DNA of 64,000 bases from contig CM041465.1 in assembly GCA_023213395.1 (NCBI GenBank), positions 231,205,741-231,269,740 on the forward strand, given 5' to 3'. This document shows, one piece after another, positions 24,638 through 37,868 of the stretch (positions are counted from its first letter, which is position 1; the number at the start of each line of letters is the position of its first letter). This DNA comes from Cycas panzhihuaensis. Lineage: Eukaryota > Cycadophyta. The notes under the pieces were generated by a model. It was not told the DNA's origin. It ran no database searches and saw only the letters and a program-made list of their open reading frames with translations. A program made the position numbers and the translations under genes.

Positions 24638-27600
24638 GGTCCCCTCCCCTGAGATGTTGAGTCCCTGAAGTGAAGGAGATATAGATGTTGCTTAATAAAA
24701 TTAGTTAATTCCTAAGTCATTCATAGTTTGCTCACTGCACCAAATACTTAGAAATTATCCTATTCCAAAGACAATATTATCTACTAGCCAAAATACATTT
24801 TCGGGGAATGGTGAGAGTTTGTTCTTCATCTAAGACTAATAGGACTATTTGTAGAGTCATGCCCTTGCCAAGATATTTCATGAGATAAGAAACATGGAAG
24901 ACATTATAAATCTTGGTATTAAGTGGGAGTTCTAATATATAAGCCACTTCACCAATATATTAGAGGACTTTATAGGGGCCATAGTAGCAAGGATTGAACT
25001 TGTGGTTCCTATAATGTTTAAGAGATTGTTGCTTATACTATTGAAGGTGTAGGAATGCAAAATCACCAATGGTAAAGAAGTGATATGAATAATGGTGGTC
25101 TACTAATCACTTTAGTTGATTCTTAGCTATGACTAAATTTTACTTAAGGGGGTTTAAAATTTAGTCCATGTATTACAACTTTTTTTATATGATAGCAGTA
25201 CAAAGGTTGGTGGCTAATGTATAGTGAGACTATGAAGGGTAATCATAAAAGGCCCTGAAGAGGGACATCCTTATGGCTAAGTGATGAGAGGAATTATATC
25301 AATATTCTATAAGAGCTACCCATGATGACCATCTTACTAGCTAGTTAAATATAAAATAATGCAAGTAAGTCTCTAGTGTTTTGTTAAAAACGTTTGATTA
25401 GTCATCTGTTAGGGGTGATAAGTAGAACTCATATTGAATGATGTGCCTGATGCTTGAAAGAGTTCTTGCCAAAAGGAACCAATGAACTTGGGATCTCGAT
25501 TACACATTATAGTTGATGGAAACCCATACAAGTGGAATGTTATTTAAAGGTAAAGATCTGCAATGCATAGTACTTTATATAAAGTGTGAATTGGCAAAAA
25601 GTACATGTATTTTATTAAACATTTAATAACTACTAATATAGAGTCATATCTAGTAGATAGTAGTAGACCCGTAATGAAATCCATGGCAATATCTTGCCAC
25701 TTTCCTTATGGAATGTGAAGCAGTTATAAGAGACCTGGTTAAGCCTTGGTGTCAACTTTATTACACTAACATATGTTACATTCTAAAATGAATGTGAGAA
25801 TGGATGATTTTATATATAACTAGAAGAAGTCAAAATGAATCCATTGGTATATTTTATTGAATCTTGAATGGCCTCCCAATGGAGTAGAGTTAGAATTTAA
25901 GGGATAAAGTTTAAGGTTCGCGGTATGAATATGCGGTTTTGGTATAAAAGAAGGTTGTTAAATATAGACCAACTTTTTTTAGTGTGATTTTTATCAACCC
26001 ACTTCGCATAATCTAGTTTGGACTAGTTATCTAGAGCTAGGTCCTATATCCATATTAGATGGGATATGGAGATGGCAGGAATGGAAGAATCATTTAAAAG
26101 AATAAGGAAAGGGCTATTTGGAAGGTAGGAAAAGGAATATACCACTATATTATATTGACCTTTTTTATAAGTTATTGTGAAGTCAAAAACTTGGAGGTGT
26201 TGAACCCACCTGGCATGTTCTTTTGATAGAACCAACTAGTCTAATAGGTGATGAAGGGTATGGTGATCAATTAGAATAATGTATTTTTAGCTAATGAGAT
26301 ATTAACACTATTTTTCAATGGCAAGGAGAGTAGTCTTCATTTTTTTTTGGTACATTAACAACCTACAGTTATGGTGTTAAAGTTTTTAACATGTAAATAT
26401 AATTAAATGTACATTTTATGTAAGTATCACACCCAAGTCAAAGCCTGATGCATCACACTCTAGTTGGAATAACTGAGAGAAGTTTGGTGTGGCTAAAATT
26501 AGGGTGGAGGACGTGATTTCTTTAAGATAATTGAAGGTATCATTAGTATCATATAACCACTGGAAGGAGTCTTTCAAAGTAAATTAGTTAATGAGGCTAT
26601 TAAAGCTACATACTGTTAGATGAACCACTAATAGAACCCAGTAAGTCTTAAGAAAGTGTATAACTAGGCAAGGCTTTTAGGTGTTGGCCAATTCATAATT
26701 ACTGATATTTTGCTAGGATCAACCCAAAAAGCTTTAGATGAGATAATGTGGTCGAGGTATTATAGTTCAAACTTATTAAACTCATATTTAAAGCGCTTGG
26801 CATATAGTTAGTATTTGGCCAAAATTTATAAGATTGTTTCTAAATGATGAGTGCAAAGGCTCATGCCTATGCTATAAATGAGAATATCATTGAAGAAAAT
26901 AATAATAAATTTCCTAAGGTATGGAACAAAAAGCCTATTCATTAGAGATTAAAATATGGTTAGAGCATTACATAGGTCAAAAGGCATGACATGAAACTTG
27001 AAGTTACCACGATGTGTTTAAAAGGTAGTTTTGTATTAGGCCTTCAGGTGCAATAGGAATTTGATAGTATCTTAATTAAATATCTAATTTGGTAAAAACT
27101 ATGGCACCATGAATTTTGTCTAACATGTCATCATTTTTTTAGCTAAAAAGTTTATTTTTTATGGTTATTTGATTGAGCTCATAATAATCTACATAAAGCC
27201 TAAAGGACACATCCTTTTTCTAAACTGATACAATAGGGGCTACGTACATGCTCTTACTAGGTTGGATTATTCCCATTTTTATCATCTCATTAATAATTTG
27301 TTTTATTTTAGTTTTTTAAATATAAATTTCTATAAGGTCAAAGATTGATAAAGTCATGGAGATTTTTAAGCTCAATAGTGTTGTAACACCTATGATCTAA
27401 TGGGGCCCAATTAGCAAGGGGGTAAAAATAACTTAATATTTATTAAGAATATGTTATATAACTGAATGAAAATCTATATGGGCTTAGATATTATTAGTGT
27501 ATACAATATAGCCCACTTGGTTGTTTAGTTATTTACACATGATTTGGTAAACTTTGTTTATTAGGGTGAGGTTATATCATATGGAATTTGTGAGTTTGTC

Positions 27601-28330
27601 CCATATGGTCCTTCAATAGAATGAATGGATTAGTAGGGGAGTTATTAATGTTATATGTTCTTGAGGTTTGGAACCACTAGACTCAAAGGATAACATCTTA
27701 TCCACTAATGGATAGGGCATAGAAATATGAGACCAACTTATAGGTACCAATTTGGATGGTAAGTCTCTTAATTATTCTTACACAATGAAGAATATAATGT
27801 CCTAATAAATAACATGTAAATCTAGTTTTTGGTATAATGTAGAGGTTTAGTTGTATAAATAAAAAAATATCAATGAAATTTAGCAATGGGCCACTATTAA
27901 TTAGAATGGTAATAAGCATTTTCTTAAGTGTTTCTCTTATATATAATGGCTTAGGGTATGAAGAGAAGGCTATAATAAATAAGGAGATTTCTAGTTCTTG
28001 AGTTGAGGAAGTCTTTATGGGAGGTTCTTCTTCAAATTCTTGCTCATAATCAAAGTCATCTTTAGGGGACAGGTTATGATCAAATATGAGTACCATGCTC
28101 TTGGCCTTGTAAACTCTGCCATTTTTGGGGGTCCATCTTTTAGAGCACTAAATATAGAGGTCATATTTCCTATATCTATGTGCCTCTACTAGTCGAACTT
28201 AGATTAGTTTAGTCGAAGATTATTTAGAAGGGTCTTATATCATAAGTCTTTATGAGTCAGCATGCTAAGGTCATTGTTGTAGGAACCTAGCTTATCACGG
28301 TTATTAATGCCATGTAGAGTCTCACTAGAA
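24638..28330 (-). pseudogene. E1 pol remnant: protease, RT, RNase H, integrase, chromodomain trace
   Basis: From right to left: end of gag; protease (28096-27560) with ITILINSGPLLNFID, where the catalytic Asp of DSG is Asn; reverse transcriptase with IIIFFNDILIYS near 26890-26920, where FFDD has become FFND; end of RNase H (about 26235-26044) with ARWVQHLQVFDFTITYKKGQ; integrase (about 25900-25040), heavily decayed; and a C-terminal trace (24640-24820) matching the chromodomain of gypsy I with frameshifts. Stops occur throughout. Two catalytic Asp to Asn changes mean it is inactive whatever the stops. Confidence 0.82.
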
Positions 28331-28335
28331 AAAGG

Positions 28336-28643
28336 TGAAATGGATTAATGCCACAAGGTCATTACATTAGTTTATTATTTCTAAAAGGGTCTTAAGTGAA
28401 CTTTAAATTAGATCACTTAAGTGAAATACACTTTCATGTACTTTATGTGTAATTTCATCTCATTATGAAAAACCCTAACCCTAATACACTCTATCATCAA
28501 TATGAAGTAAAATCTCAATGGAGGAGGCTCACTCTTACCTCCCCATTATGTGAGAGCTACTATTTTTCTCTCAAGTCTCTCTTGCTCCCATGTCTACCTT
28601 TGTGTATAGTGCATGGAGATGAATGTTAGTTCCATTTCTTTCA
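28336..28643 (+). repeat. Copia A 5' LTR
   Basis: Starts TGAAATGGATTAATGCC and ends TTCTTTCA. Pairs with 33693-34000 and is related to the LTRs of copia B. Carries AAACCCTAACCCTAAT, also present in the other LTRs of this family. Confidence 0.92.
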
Positions 28644-28657
28644 TGCAGTATCAGAGC

Positions 28658-30690
28658 TAGCGTACATCATATTTCTCACTTACACTTACAATGGAGCCAT
28701 CACTTCCTTCTCCCTTATAATCCATATGGTAAATGAAGATTGTGTAAGTGGATTTTGAAAAAAATTTAAGTTTTTATCATAATACATTTAGTATTATTTG
28801 CTTTCCCTCCTTTTTCTTCTGTAGGTTTTGGGAGTACAATATAAGGAATTGTAAGGCTTAAAGATTCTAATCCTTTGGTAACCATTTCTTCATTTCTCAT
28901 TCTTCTTTTCTTTTACCTCTTTTTGTCCACTTAACAAGGGGAAATGTTGTTAGAATTTTTTTAGCATTTAGATTTGTAAAGAGAAATGTTTATAAGGGGA
29001 GGTGTTGCCCAATTATTTTTTCTTAATTTGAGCCATTTATAATATCCATCATCGTATACTTTCACCTTACCTATATCAAGATTCTAGTAATGAGAAAATA
29101 ATGGATATTTCATTTGTTTATGAGACATTTGTAATTTAGATTTTCTACAAAAATAAAAATCTACTTACTCAAATTTACAGGTCTACTAAAAATTTCATAG
29201 AGCTCCAATTGACCTAATTCTAATTACTGTAGATGAAACTCTAAGTCTAGTTTCTAGTGTAAAAAGTAGCACTTAATTTCATTGTTGTAGGGGAAAGTTA
29301 TTGATGTTTTAGTGAACAATAGTTATTTTTAGCAATAATTTTATAAAAATATGTTCTGTCCAATTTATAGGGGTGCCAAAAATTCTACAAAATTCATCTC
29401 AACCTAATTCTAATTTTTGAACATACAGATCTAAGTCTAGTTTCTAATACAAAAGGTGATACTCAATTTTATTATTGTGGGAGAAAGTTATTGTTGTTTC
29501 AGTGAAGACTATTTTTTTGTTAAAAAAAAAAATTGTGAAGAAATTTTCTTCCTTTTTTAAGGCTTCAAAGCCCATTGTAAAAGTGAGTGGAAAAACACTT
29601 GGATCAAAGCAATATTTGATGCCCTCACCTTACTTTTTAGCATTTCATTTTAGAACTTGAAAAACACTCCAAGTAAGTACTCCATTTTTAGTTACATGTA
29701 TGTTTGATATAAATTCGATAATCTTTTCACTCTCCCTAAAAGGAATGCATCACGTATGTCATTTTTTCCCATCTTATACTTGTACACATACTCACCAAGG
29801 TTGAGATACCTTGGTTGGAAGAATACTATGTTATAAAGAAGGTGTGAGTTTTAAGTTAAGACTGGACTTAACCAAAATATTGGTGAGGCTTAGTTAACCA
29901 TATTATCGTGCCTCAATTAGGGATCATCCTGATAACCAACTAGGAAAACTAAAACTTTAATATAAGGTTAAAATATACCTATCTTAATATCCATCATAAT
30001 CATGGGTATGCATACACCACTCTTTGAAGAAGGTATATAGTTGCTCATTAGTGAATAGAATGAGGATTGAGAGTACCTGGACTCCATTATGACTTGGATA
30101 TCATCACCAAGCACAATTGTAGGTTAAGGCCAACTTAATTTTGTTAGAAGCCTAGCATCCCTTCAATAACCTCAACTATATGTTGGACATATGTTAGAGG
30201 TTATGAAGTTGATTAGACATCCTATATTTGAGTTTTAGAGTTAGGTGTATCTAATGATGTTAGCTTTCATATTGGCTTATAATCTTGTATATTGATCACT
30301 CATATATTTGTAAATTGTAATCCATAGTACAATCACATTCTTAATGGTATATTCTTGTTATGTGAAGATAATCCTGCCATAAGTGTTAGTGGTTAATTTT
30401 CATTATAGTGCTTTTCATATTCCTACTATGCTAGGTTAATATTTGTCATAAGTGTTGGTGACTTTTCTTTAAGTTGCTCCCTTCATCTTTGAGTAACCAT
30501 TCTCACTTCTTTATTCTTCCTTTTATACACTGCTTCATTGCATCTCTTATTTGTAAATAGTGATTAGTCATTTATTACCATTACTTTCATAGTCCCTTGT
30601 TCATTTATTCTCTTTTCAAAAGATACCATATCTTCATAGTTCAAGCAAAATGTAAACTGCATTCTTAAAAGGAAAGAAAATTAGGATATG
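28658..30690 (+). other. Copia A long leader between primer site and gag
   Basis: About 2 kb without a supportable frame. Blocks such as AATTAGGGATCATCCTGATA and GGTATATAGTTGCT recur in the matching region of copia B (about 53290-53740), so the leader is a family feature and not a later insertion. Confidence 0.65.
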
Positions 30691-30699
30691 TGATTCACT

Positions 30700-31545
30700 A
30701 GTGTTAGGAATATTGTAAAGTATGAAGGTCTTTAAAGAGATCACTTGCAACTTACACCAATTGTTGCTACCACTGCTACCGCACTTGCCTATGGAGGAAC
30801 TCCTCTAATTCCTCCCACTAATGTTGCAATACAACACCAATAAGAACTTGATGGTGATAAAATTTATACAAGGATACTTCTTGTCACTGATTATTCCCTG
30901 CATAACCTCATTAATAAAGTTATACATAATACAGCATGGAAAGTTCTTGTCATTCTCAAGAAGAACTTTAATATTAAATTAGACTTGAAATTTATTCACC
31001 TAGTGTTAAAGATGAATAAATTAAAAATGTAGAAAGGTTACACAAGTGAGATAATCAATCTCCTTCGTCCTATCAAGTAAGCTATCGATAAAGACTTCAA
31101 AACTTAATGCATTACATGGGTTTTCTTTATTTAATCATGTCTCCATATCCTATATTACAAAAATCTATTAGGAAGTCTTCAATCTAGTGGCACCTTGAAA
31201 ACCCTAAACTTTGAGGATCTTGCTGATAAGTTTATTAAATTTGATAAGACCTTTGATACCAATTTTGCCACTACATCAGATCCTACTGATGCTACTTTTG
31301 AAGTGGAAGAAGATCTCTTTTATACCAAAAATTAAGGTCAGCCCTCTCGTAGAGGTGATAATTCCCATGGAAGAGGTAGAAGTAGACAACAAGGATAACA
31401 TCCTCATGGTTAACAGGCTCCCCAATACCAATAAAAATAGTCTCAACGCTAAGGCTAAAATAATTAACCTAGACCTAGATCCAAAAATCAGAGATAATCC
31501 AGTCAACCCAGAACTTCTTATGGGACTAGAAATCAAATAATTGTG
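30700..31545 (+). pseudogene. Copia A gag remnant
   Basis: The plus frame reads ELDGDKIYTRILLVTDYSL, HNLINKVIHNTAWKVL and LKMNKL, the copia gag (UBN2-like) pattern, then LQSSGTLKTLNFEDLADKF and an Arg/Gly-rich basic tail (HGRGRSRQQG) that normally precedes the zinc knuckle. The frame ends at the deletion joint near 31550, so the knuckle and everything up to the RT region are gone. Stops are TAG/TAA/TGA. Closest relative in the window is 54050-54960. Confidence 0.8.
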
Positions 31546-31550
31546 TGTGA

Positions 31551-33230
31551 ACCAAAAGGCTGTAAAAATGAAAACCTCATTTCCTAACTCGAGGTTTTCA
31601 TGAAGCCTACCAACTACATAAGGATATACGACCAGATGAGATGGATAAAACTAGCACTAGAAGTACCCATAGAGGCAAATATGCATGAATCACTTTCTAA
31701 TGAGCTCGAACCAATAGAATTTCACCTTGCTCTCAATGAATAACCCTTAACATACTAAGAAGTTATAAAGCATGCAATTTAGAGAGTACCAATCTCTTAT
31801 TAAGAATGATACATGGGAGCTCATCGATCTACCACTTGGAAGAAAGGTAGTTCAAAATAAATGGATGTTAAAAAATAAGTACTGATCAGATGACACCCTA
31901 AAAAAATACAAGATAAGGGTAGTAATAAAGGGATTCATACAAAGGGAAGGCATCAACTATACTAAAATATTTATACCTACAACTAAGTAACCCACAATTA
32001 TAACTCTTATGGCCTTGGCTACTCAATAAGGTTAGAAAATCCACTAGCTTGATGTTAAGACCATATTTCTCAATAGGGACCTTAAAGAAGAAATTTATAT
32101 GGCTCAACTAAAAGGATACGAGATCGTTGATCAAGAACATAAGGTTTGCATGCCTAGAAAGTCCTTGTACAGTCTGAAACAAGCCCCTCGTGCTTAGTTT
32201 ACCAAGCTGTTTGAAAGAATAAGGCAACTTAGATATGAGGTTTGAAACTACCAAGATATTGATGCAACATTATTTATCAAGTACCAAAAAGATAAAGTCA
32301 CTTACCTCTTAATCTTTGTGAATGATATGCTAATAATGGGAAATAGTGAATAGGAAATCAACTAGCTAAAGAAGAACCTTGCCAAAAATTTTGAATTGTC
32401 TAACCTTGAGTAGATGAAATATTACTTAGGAATTAAAGTAACTCAAAAGAATAGGAAAATCCTTCTCTCCTAAGAAAAATACATTAGCGATCTTCTGATA
32501 AAGTTTTAGTTAGAAGATGCTCAACTAGTGGCTACACCTATAAAACCTAATATTAAGCTCTTAGTTGATGGTAACACTAGTGAGATAGACACAACACTCT
32601 ACAAGCAACTTATAGGTAGGCTCATATATACTACCAATATAAGATGAGATACTACACACTCTCTTAGTATTCTTACATAATTCATGATAAATCCTATGTA
32701 CAATCACTAGCAGGCTATAGTATGAGTGTTGAGGTCCCTAAAGATGACTAGCAAGTATGGTCTGTTGTATGAACCCAATGTAGAATTCAAACTTTATGTA
32801 TACATAGACTCAGACTTTATCGTAGATAAAGACACAGGAAGATCCATATATGAGTACATAATATTTCTTAGAATAACACCAATATCATGGAGATCCAGGT
32901 GATAAAAGATAGTTGCAAACTCAATTGTTAAAACTTAATATATTACTATTTCTAAGATAAGTAATTAGGTGATATAGTTTAAAAAATTATTGAATGTCAC
33001 TAAAACATGTTCTACTAGCCTACGTGTAGATAATTAGTCTATAATCCACACAGCTAAAAATATCATATTCCATAATCATACTAAATATATAAATATGAAT
33101 GTACACAAGATTAGAGAACTAGTTCATGATAGGATGATTCAACTAGGGTATTTCCCTCCAACAAATCAAATGGCCAATATCTTCATTAAAACACTACAAA
33201 AGGTGAAGTTTGAATAGTTCTAAAGGTAGC
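31551..33230 (+). pseudogene. Copia A reverse transcriptase and RNase H remnant
   Basis: After the joint the frame matches copia B from its RT N-terminal side: YIRIYDQMRW, then MAQLKGYEIVDQEHKVC, SLYSLKQAP, NYQDIDATLFIKYQKDK and LIFVNDMLIMGN. The last is the polymerase motif, with FVND instead of the family YVDD. RNase H follows (KYGLLYEPNVEFKL, VYIDSDF) and the end of the frame lies before the polypurine tract. Many Gln and Trp codons are stops. Confidence 0.85.
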
Positions 33231-33692
33231 TCAGCCTTAGGGCCTCCATCTCCAACTAATTAAAGGAGATGACAATAGGACCATCATACTCTATCTCATT
33301 TGTGAATACCCATTGTGGGCGCGGAAGGACAAGAGTAAGTCTCTACTCTATCCCATTTGTAAAAACCCCTTGAGGGTGTGAAAGGATAAGGATTGTACCA
33401 TTTTAAAAAATTAGAATCTATGAAAACCTAAAAGAGCATGGAGGATAACCTAATGATATATGGAGACTCAGCAGATTACAACTATAAAACTAATTATGCT
33501 AATTAGTTATCCAGCTTCATTCAAAGAGTCGCTTGATCCAAGTTAGCAAATTTGAAAATCCATGAGTTTTCTTCTCCATGAGAGTTTCCCACAAAAGTGT
33601 CATAGTAGTTTGCTTTGTAAGAGGCTCAAATGAAGACCTCATAGGATAAAATAAAATAGGATGAAATAATCTTCCACTATTAAGGGAGGGAT

Positions 33693-34000
33693 TGAAATAG
33701 GTTAATGCCACAAGGTCATTACATTAGCTTATTATTTCTAAAAGGGTCTTAAGTGAACTTTAAATTAGATCACTTAAGTGAAATATACTTTTATGTAAAT
33801 TATATATAATTTTATCTTATTAGGGAAAACCTTAACCCTAATGTACTCTCTCATCAATATAAAGTAAAAGCTCAATCGAGGAAGCTCGTTCTTACCTCAC
33901 TAATTTGTGAGAGCTACTATTTTTCTCTCAAGTCTCTCTTGCTCCTATATTTTCCTTTGTATATAGTGAATAGAGATGAATACTAAATCTACTTCTTTCA
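33693..34000 (+). repeat. Copia A 3' LTR
   Basis: Starts TGAAATAGGTTAATGCC and ends TTCTTTCA, preceded directly by the polypurine tract and followed by target duplication AAAGG. Confidence 0.92.
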
Positions 34001-34005
34001 AAAGG

Positions 34006-34453
34006 ATGTCTTTTCTATTGTAAATTCTACTTTAACTACTTTTGTCATTCTTATTGCATCATTTAGACTTAAGATTTTTTAAGTTTTTAGGTGCATTTAA
34101 ATATGCTCTTTTAATAATATGATATAATTATCAACCCATATTTACTTATCCAATCTTTTAGTGATATAATTCTCTAAATTTTAGAATTCATCAATATAAT
34201 CTTTGACTGATGACAATTATTTCAATCTCATGAGCTAGTTGAAAAAGGATTGATTCTAGATTTCTTCATACTAATCAAAGAAATAAGTGGAGAAATGTGT
34301 TAATATATTATTTTTAAAGTATTTCTATTGCCACCAATAGAACTGATAATATGATCTACCTTATATATAAATACATGTAAATGTTAGATACTCATCCTCA
34401 GTCATTAGGTTGAGGGAAAAATAGGATTTTGATTTACTTATTTAGCTATATAT
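34006..34453 (-). pseudogene. E1 gag remnant, middle piece
   Basis: Sequence between the copia A and gypsy II insertions. It aligns with gypsy I gag at about 44090-44530 (for example TTTACT...TAGATCAAA spans the gypsy II insertion point). Coding content is too decayed to read continuously. Confidence 0.7.
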
Positions 34454-34458
34454 ACTAT

Positions 34459-35427
34459 TGATCTAGGAGGATCTATATTATGTCTATAGGAAGTAGAAAA
34501 TGTTAAGCATTCAAACAACTAAAAGAAATAAGGACAAATGGTATCAAAATACTGTGAAATTTTATGGGAAGGAAGAAGACACATCCCACTACATATGTGC
34601 AGAAGGTGGGATTCAAAAAATATCATTTCACTAGATGAAAAGCCTTGTTTTGTAGAAAATAGCTCCCATAACCAATAGAAAAATAACAAGTACATATTAT
34701 TTTCAAATTAGTGAAAATAAAAGAAAATGATATCCAAATGAGCTAAATTTTTGAAGACATAATGGAGACATATATACCTATCTATGTATCAAATTTAAGC
34801 TTAATTAGAGTTTGTTAGCCCTAGGTACAAAGCCATAAATTTTTAGACTTGCATGAATGCCACTTGAATAACATGCATTTTAGTTGTTGGTGATTAAACT
34901 TGCATGAATTCCACTTGAAAAACATGCATTTTAGTTGTTGATAGATTTTTTTCTATAAATTGAGCCCTCTTGAGCTCATTTTTTATGTTGAAGTCTTGGT
35001 TCATATGTATGAGAGACACCTGACTTAGGAGTAACATTGAGACAACACTTGTAAGGTGTTGGAGACAATAAAGAAGGTAAATTTCAGTACTAGAAGCATC
35101 TATTTTGGAGAGTGGGATCTTCTTTGAAGAAGTCTTAGGAAGTTGGAGGTCCCTTGTGGTATTATTATATCATTTCTTCATTGTAACTTGCATATTCTTT
35201 GTTAGTTTTTTTTCTCCACTATTAAATAGATATTTTTCTAGCTTAATAAAAGTATTATTCTTCTTATCTTAGAGTAATGGCAAGTATGCATGAGTTGGTA
35301 TAGAATATCCTTTTTTGGGCTTACTCTTTTATTGATATTATTGAGAATTTTATATTAATACCTTAATATCTCAAGGAAAAATATTGGTGATTAATTTCTT
35401 CACTAATCACACTCTACTTTGGGGTCA
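34459..35427 (+). repeat. Gypsy II 5' LTR
   Basis: Starts TGATCTAGGAGGATC and ends GGGGTCA. A TATA-like CTATAAAT at 34953-34960 is a likely promoter. An internal duplication is visible: CTTGCATGAAT...ACATGCATTTTAGTTGTTG occurs twice (about 34850-34940). Confidence 0.93.
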
Positions 35428-35561
35428 TATTTTTTGTATTAGAGCATGTGATCTTTATTGTAGGGACTTGAATGGTACAAACAAGGAAAGGATACCAAGA
35501 GAAAGGAGAAGCTCTTCTTGTGTTGCAATCACCAAGAAGATAAAGAAAGAATCCAAGAACC

Positions 35562-36560
35562 ATGGCTGAAAAAGATGATGAAGAAATCATATTTAAGAAG
35601 CTTGAGAAGAATGTAGAAGTTTTGATGTAGATGATGACCCAACTTCTACCTCTAGTCAAGGGCAAAGGCAAAGAGAAGGAAGTTGAAGAAGGATCCACAA
35701 ATAACCACAACCACAAAGAAGAAGAGTAGGAGACCTTAAAGCACTCCTTTGAAGAAAGCAAGGGTACTTCATCTCATCAACCCTTCAAGGTGGAGGCAAA
35801 GTTGGACATTCCAACTTATGATGGAGAGGTAAATGCTGAAAAGTTGGACCATTGGTTAGATCAACTTAAAACTTACTTCGTAATTTATGCTTATAATAAT
35901 GCTCAAAAGCTTTCATTTACTAGGTTCAAGTTGTACAAACATATATTAACATGGTGGAATGCATATTTGAAGACTCATGATGTATCTTCTTTTTCTTTGA
36001 TTGATTTTAAGAAAGTAATAAAGAAGTAATACTACCCCATAGGTCATGAGGAAGACCAATAGGTCACCTAGCCATATTTATGCTAAGAGAGAGGTGTATG
36101 TACCCAATACTATACTTCTTTATTTTTCAATCATTGCATGTTACTTGGTATTAATATGGATGAACATATCACTCTTATAAAATTTATTGGAGGATTACAG
36201 GATTATATAAGGGAGGAACTAAGGCCTTTTAATGTTTAATCCATTAGAGAAGCAAGTAAAATGGCTATTACAATAGAAAGTAAAAGCAAGAAATGTATAT
36301 TCATGTCTAAAGATTCTACTTTTACTTCTAATAAGCATGAAAAGAATCTTAAATTGCACTCATCTAAAAGGCAAGAAGGAAATAAGAAAATAACTAATTT
36401 TGTTCAAAGTTCTAACTATTGTGAGTATTGTGATATTAGTAGTCATGTTGCAGTAAAGTGTTGGAAGTTGCATCTAGAGCTAAAGCCAAAACATATTAAG
36501 GACATAGAATTGAGAAAAAATAAAAAAGGGAAAACACGACTTACTTACGTAGAGCTTTAA
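35562..36560 (+). pseudogene. Gypsy II gag remnant with zinc knuckle
   Basis: The likely start ATG at 35562 (MAEKDDEEIIFKKLEKN) is 117 bp after the primer site and in frame with the longer open stretch at 35790-36029 (VEAKLDIPTYDGEVNAEKL, LDHWLDQLKTYFV), the gag core. The nucleocapsid zinc knuckle CEYCDISSHVAVKC lies at 36420-36461 with intact CX2CX4HX4C spacing, flanked by Lys-rich tracts. Product: capsid/nucleocapsid that packages element RNA. Stops at former Gln codons break the frame, yet long stretches are open, so this is one of the better preserved genes of the nest. Confidence 0.87.
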
Positions 36561-37868
36561 AGTGAAGGAGAAGAGGAGAAGGTTACTCTACTTTCAAATT
36601 ATGGAGATGATACTACAAGGGAGGAATTATTTCACTTAAAGCTTCGAGTAGGAAATAATGCTATCAGTACCATTATAAATCTAGGAAGCCAAAATAATTT
36701 GATCTCAAAAAATTTGATGAAGAGCCTTGGGTTGGTAAATAATCCTTACCTTTACCCATATCCTCTTGGTTGGATCTATAAAGATGTGGAAATGCAAATA
36801 TCAAAGCAATGTACACTTAAATTTTTCATCACTAATGCTTTTATTGATGAAGTGATATGTGATGTGGTACCATTAGATGTGTGCCATATTGTACTTGGGA
36901 TTCCCTACTTATGGGATTAAGATACACTCTTCTATCAAAGGGAGAGAAAGTATCAATTGATGAAGGATAACAAGGGATTTTTCATTAAGGCTATAAAGAA
37001 GCACTTAGGTAAGATGACACTAATTTCAGCCACTCAAGCAAAAAGGATGATCAATACATGTGGCAAATTTTTCATCTTAATAGTAAGGAGAAAATAAGAG
37101 CCAAGAGATGAAGGAGGCCCTTCTATTCACACTCTTCTTATATCACCTAAAGAAATGCAACAAATTATGGAGTTGAACACAAGGTATAACATTCTATTTC
37201 AGCATGTTGATGGGCTACTGCCAAAGAGAAAGATAGAGCATAAAATCACTCTTATAAGAGATACACCATTATATAATATTATTTTGTATAGGCACTCCAT
37301 TATAGAGAATAATGAGATAAAGAGGCAAGTTGAGGAGTTACTTGATCAATGGGTTATAAGACCTTCATATTCACCTTGTGGGTCACTAATTATCTTGGTG
37401 CCTAAAAAGGATGGAGGATGGAGAATATGTGTAGACTTTTGTTCTTTAAATAAAATCATAATTAAAAATTGCTACCCCTTGCCTTACATAAATGATTTAA
37501 TTGATCAAATTTAGTATGTTTGTTATTTTACTAAGTTGGATTTAAAAAGTGATTATCACCGAGTTAGGGTCAAAGAGGAGGACACATGGAAGACAACCTT
37601 TAAAACAAAGCAAAGACTCTTTGAATGGATGGTTATACCTTTTGGATTGTGTAATGATCCTATAACATTTATGAGGCTAATGAATGAAGTGTTAAGGCCT
37701 TACTTGGATAATTTTGTTGTTGTCTATCTTGATGACATTTCGATTTTTTGTAATACATGGGAGGAATATTTGCAACATAGAGAAGAAGTTTTGGAGACTT
37801 TGGCTAAGCATCATTTGAATCTTAATGTGAAGAAGTATGAATTTAGTAAGGAGAACTTGGTCTCTTGA
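36561..37868 (+). pseudogene. Gypsy II protease and reverse transcriptase remnant
   Basis: Protease near 36655-36910: IINLGSQNNLISKNLM, where the family has D-S-G-S-Q-N-N-L-I-S, so the catalytic Asp is lost; the fold ends DVCHIVLGIPYLWD. RT (37155-37868): LLDQWVIRPSYSPCGSLII, VPKKDGGWRICVDFCSLNK, TKLDLKSDYHRVRVKEED (first catalytic Asp), IPFGLCNDPITFMRLMNE and an intact YLDD at 37725-37736. One TAG (at 37512) separates two open blocks. The polymerase motifs are intact although the protein cannot be made whole. Confidence 0.9.

Larger units (their letters stand above)
28336..34000 (+). mobile_element. Ty1/copia element, copia A (internal deletion form)
   Basis: LTRs of 308 bp each (28336-28643, 33693-34000), perfect 5-bp target duplication AAAGG (28331-28335, 34001-34005), primer site CAGTATCAGAGC (28646-28657) and polypurine tract TAAGGGAGGGAT (33681-33692). 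It is inserted in the gag region of E1. It is a relative of copia B but 1.9 kb shorter: the protease and integrase block is absent, with the joint near 31550. Gag and reverse transcriptase/RNase H remnants are present with many stops. Confidence 0.92.

Noticed and set aside
28470-28486. Telomere-like AAACCCTAACCCTAAT
   Set aside because: Only about two units, and the same motif recurs at the same place in the related copia LTRs (for example near 51890, 33830, 59145), so it is LTR sequence.
31276-31536. 86-codon minus frame
   Set aside because: Antisense to the basic tail of copia A gag.
35414-35761. 115-codon minus frame
   Set aside because: Antisense to the start of gypsy II gag.
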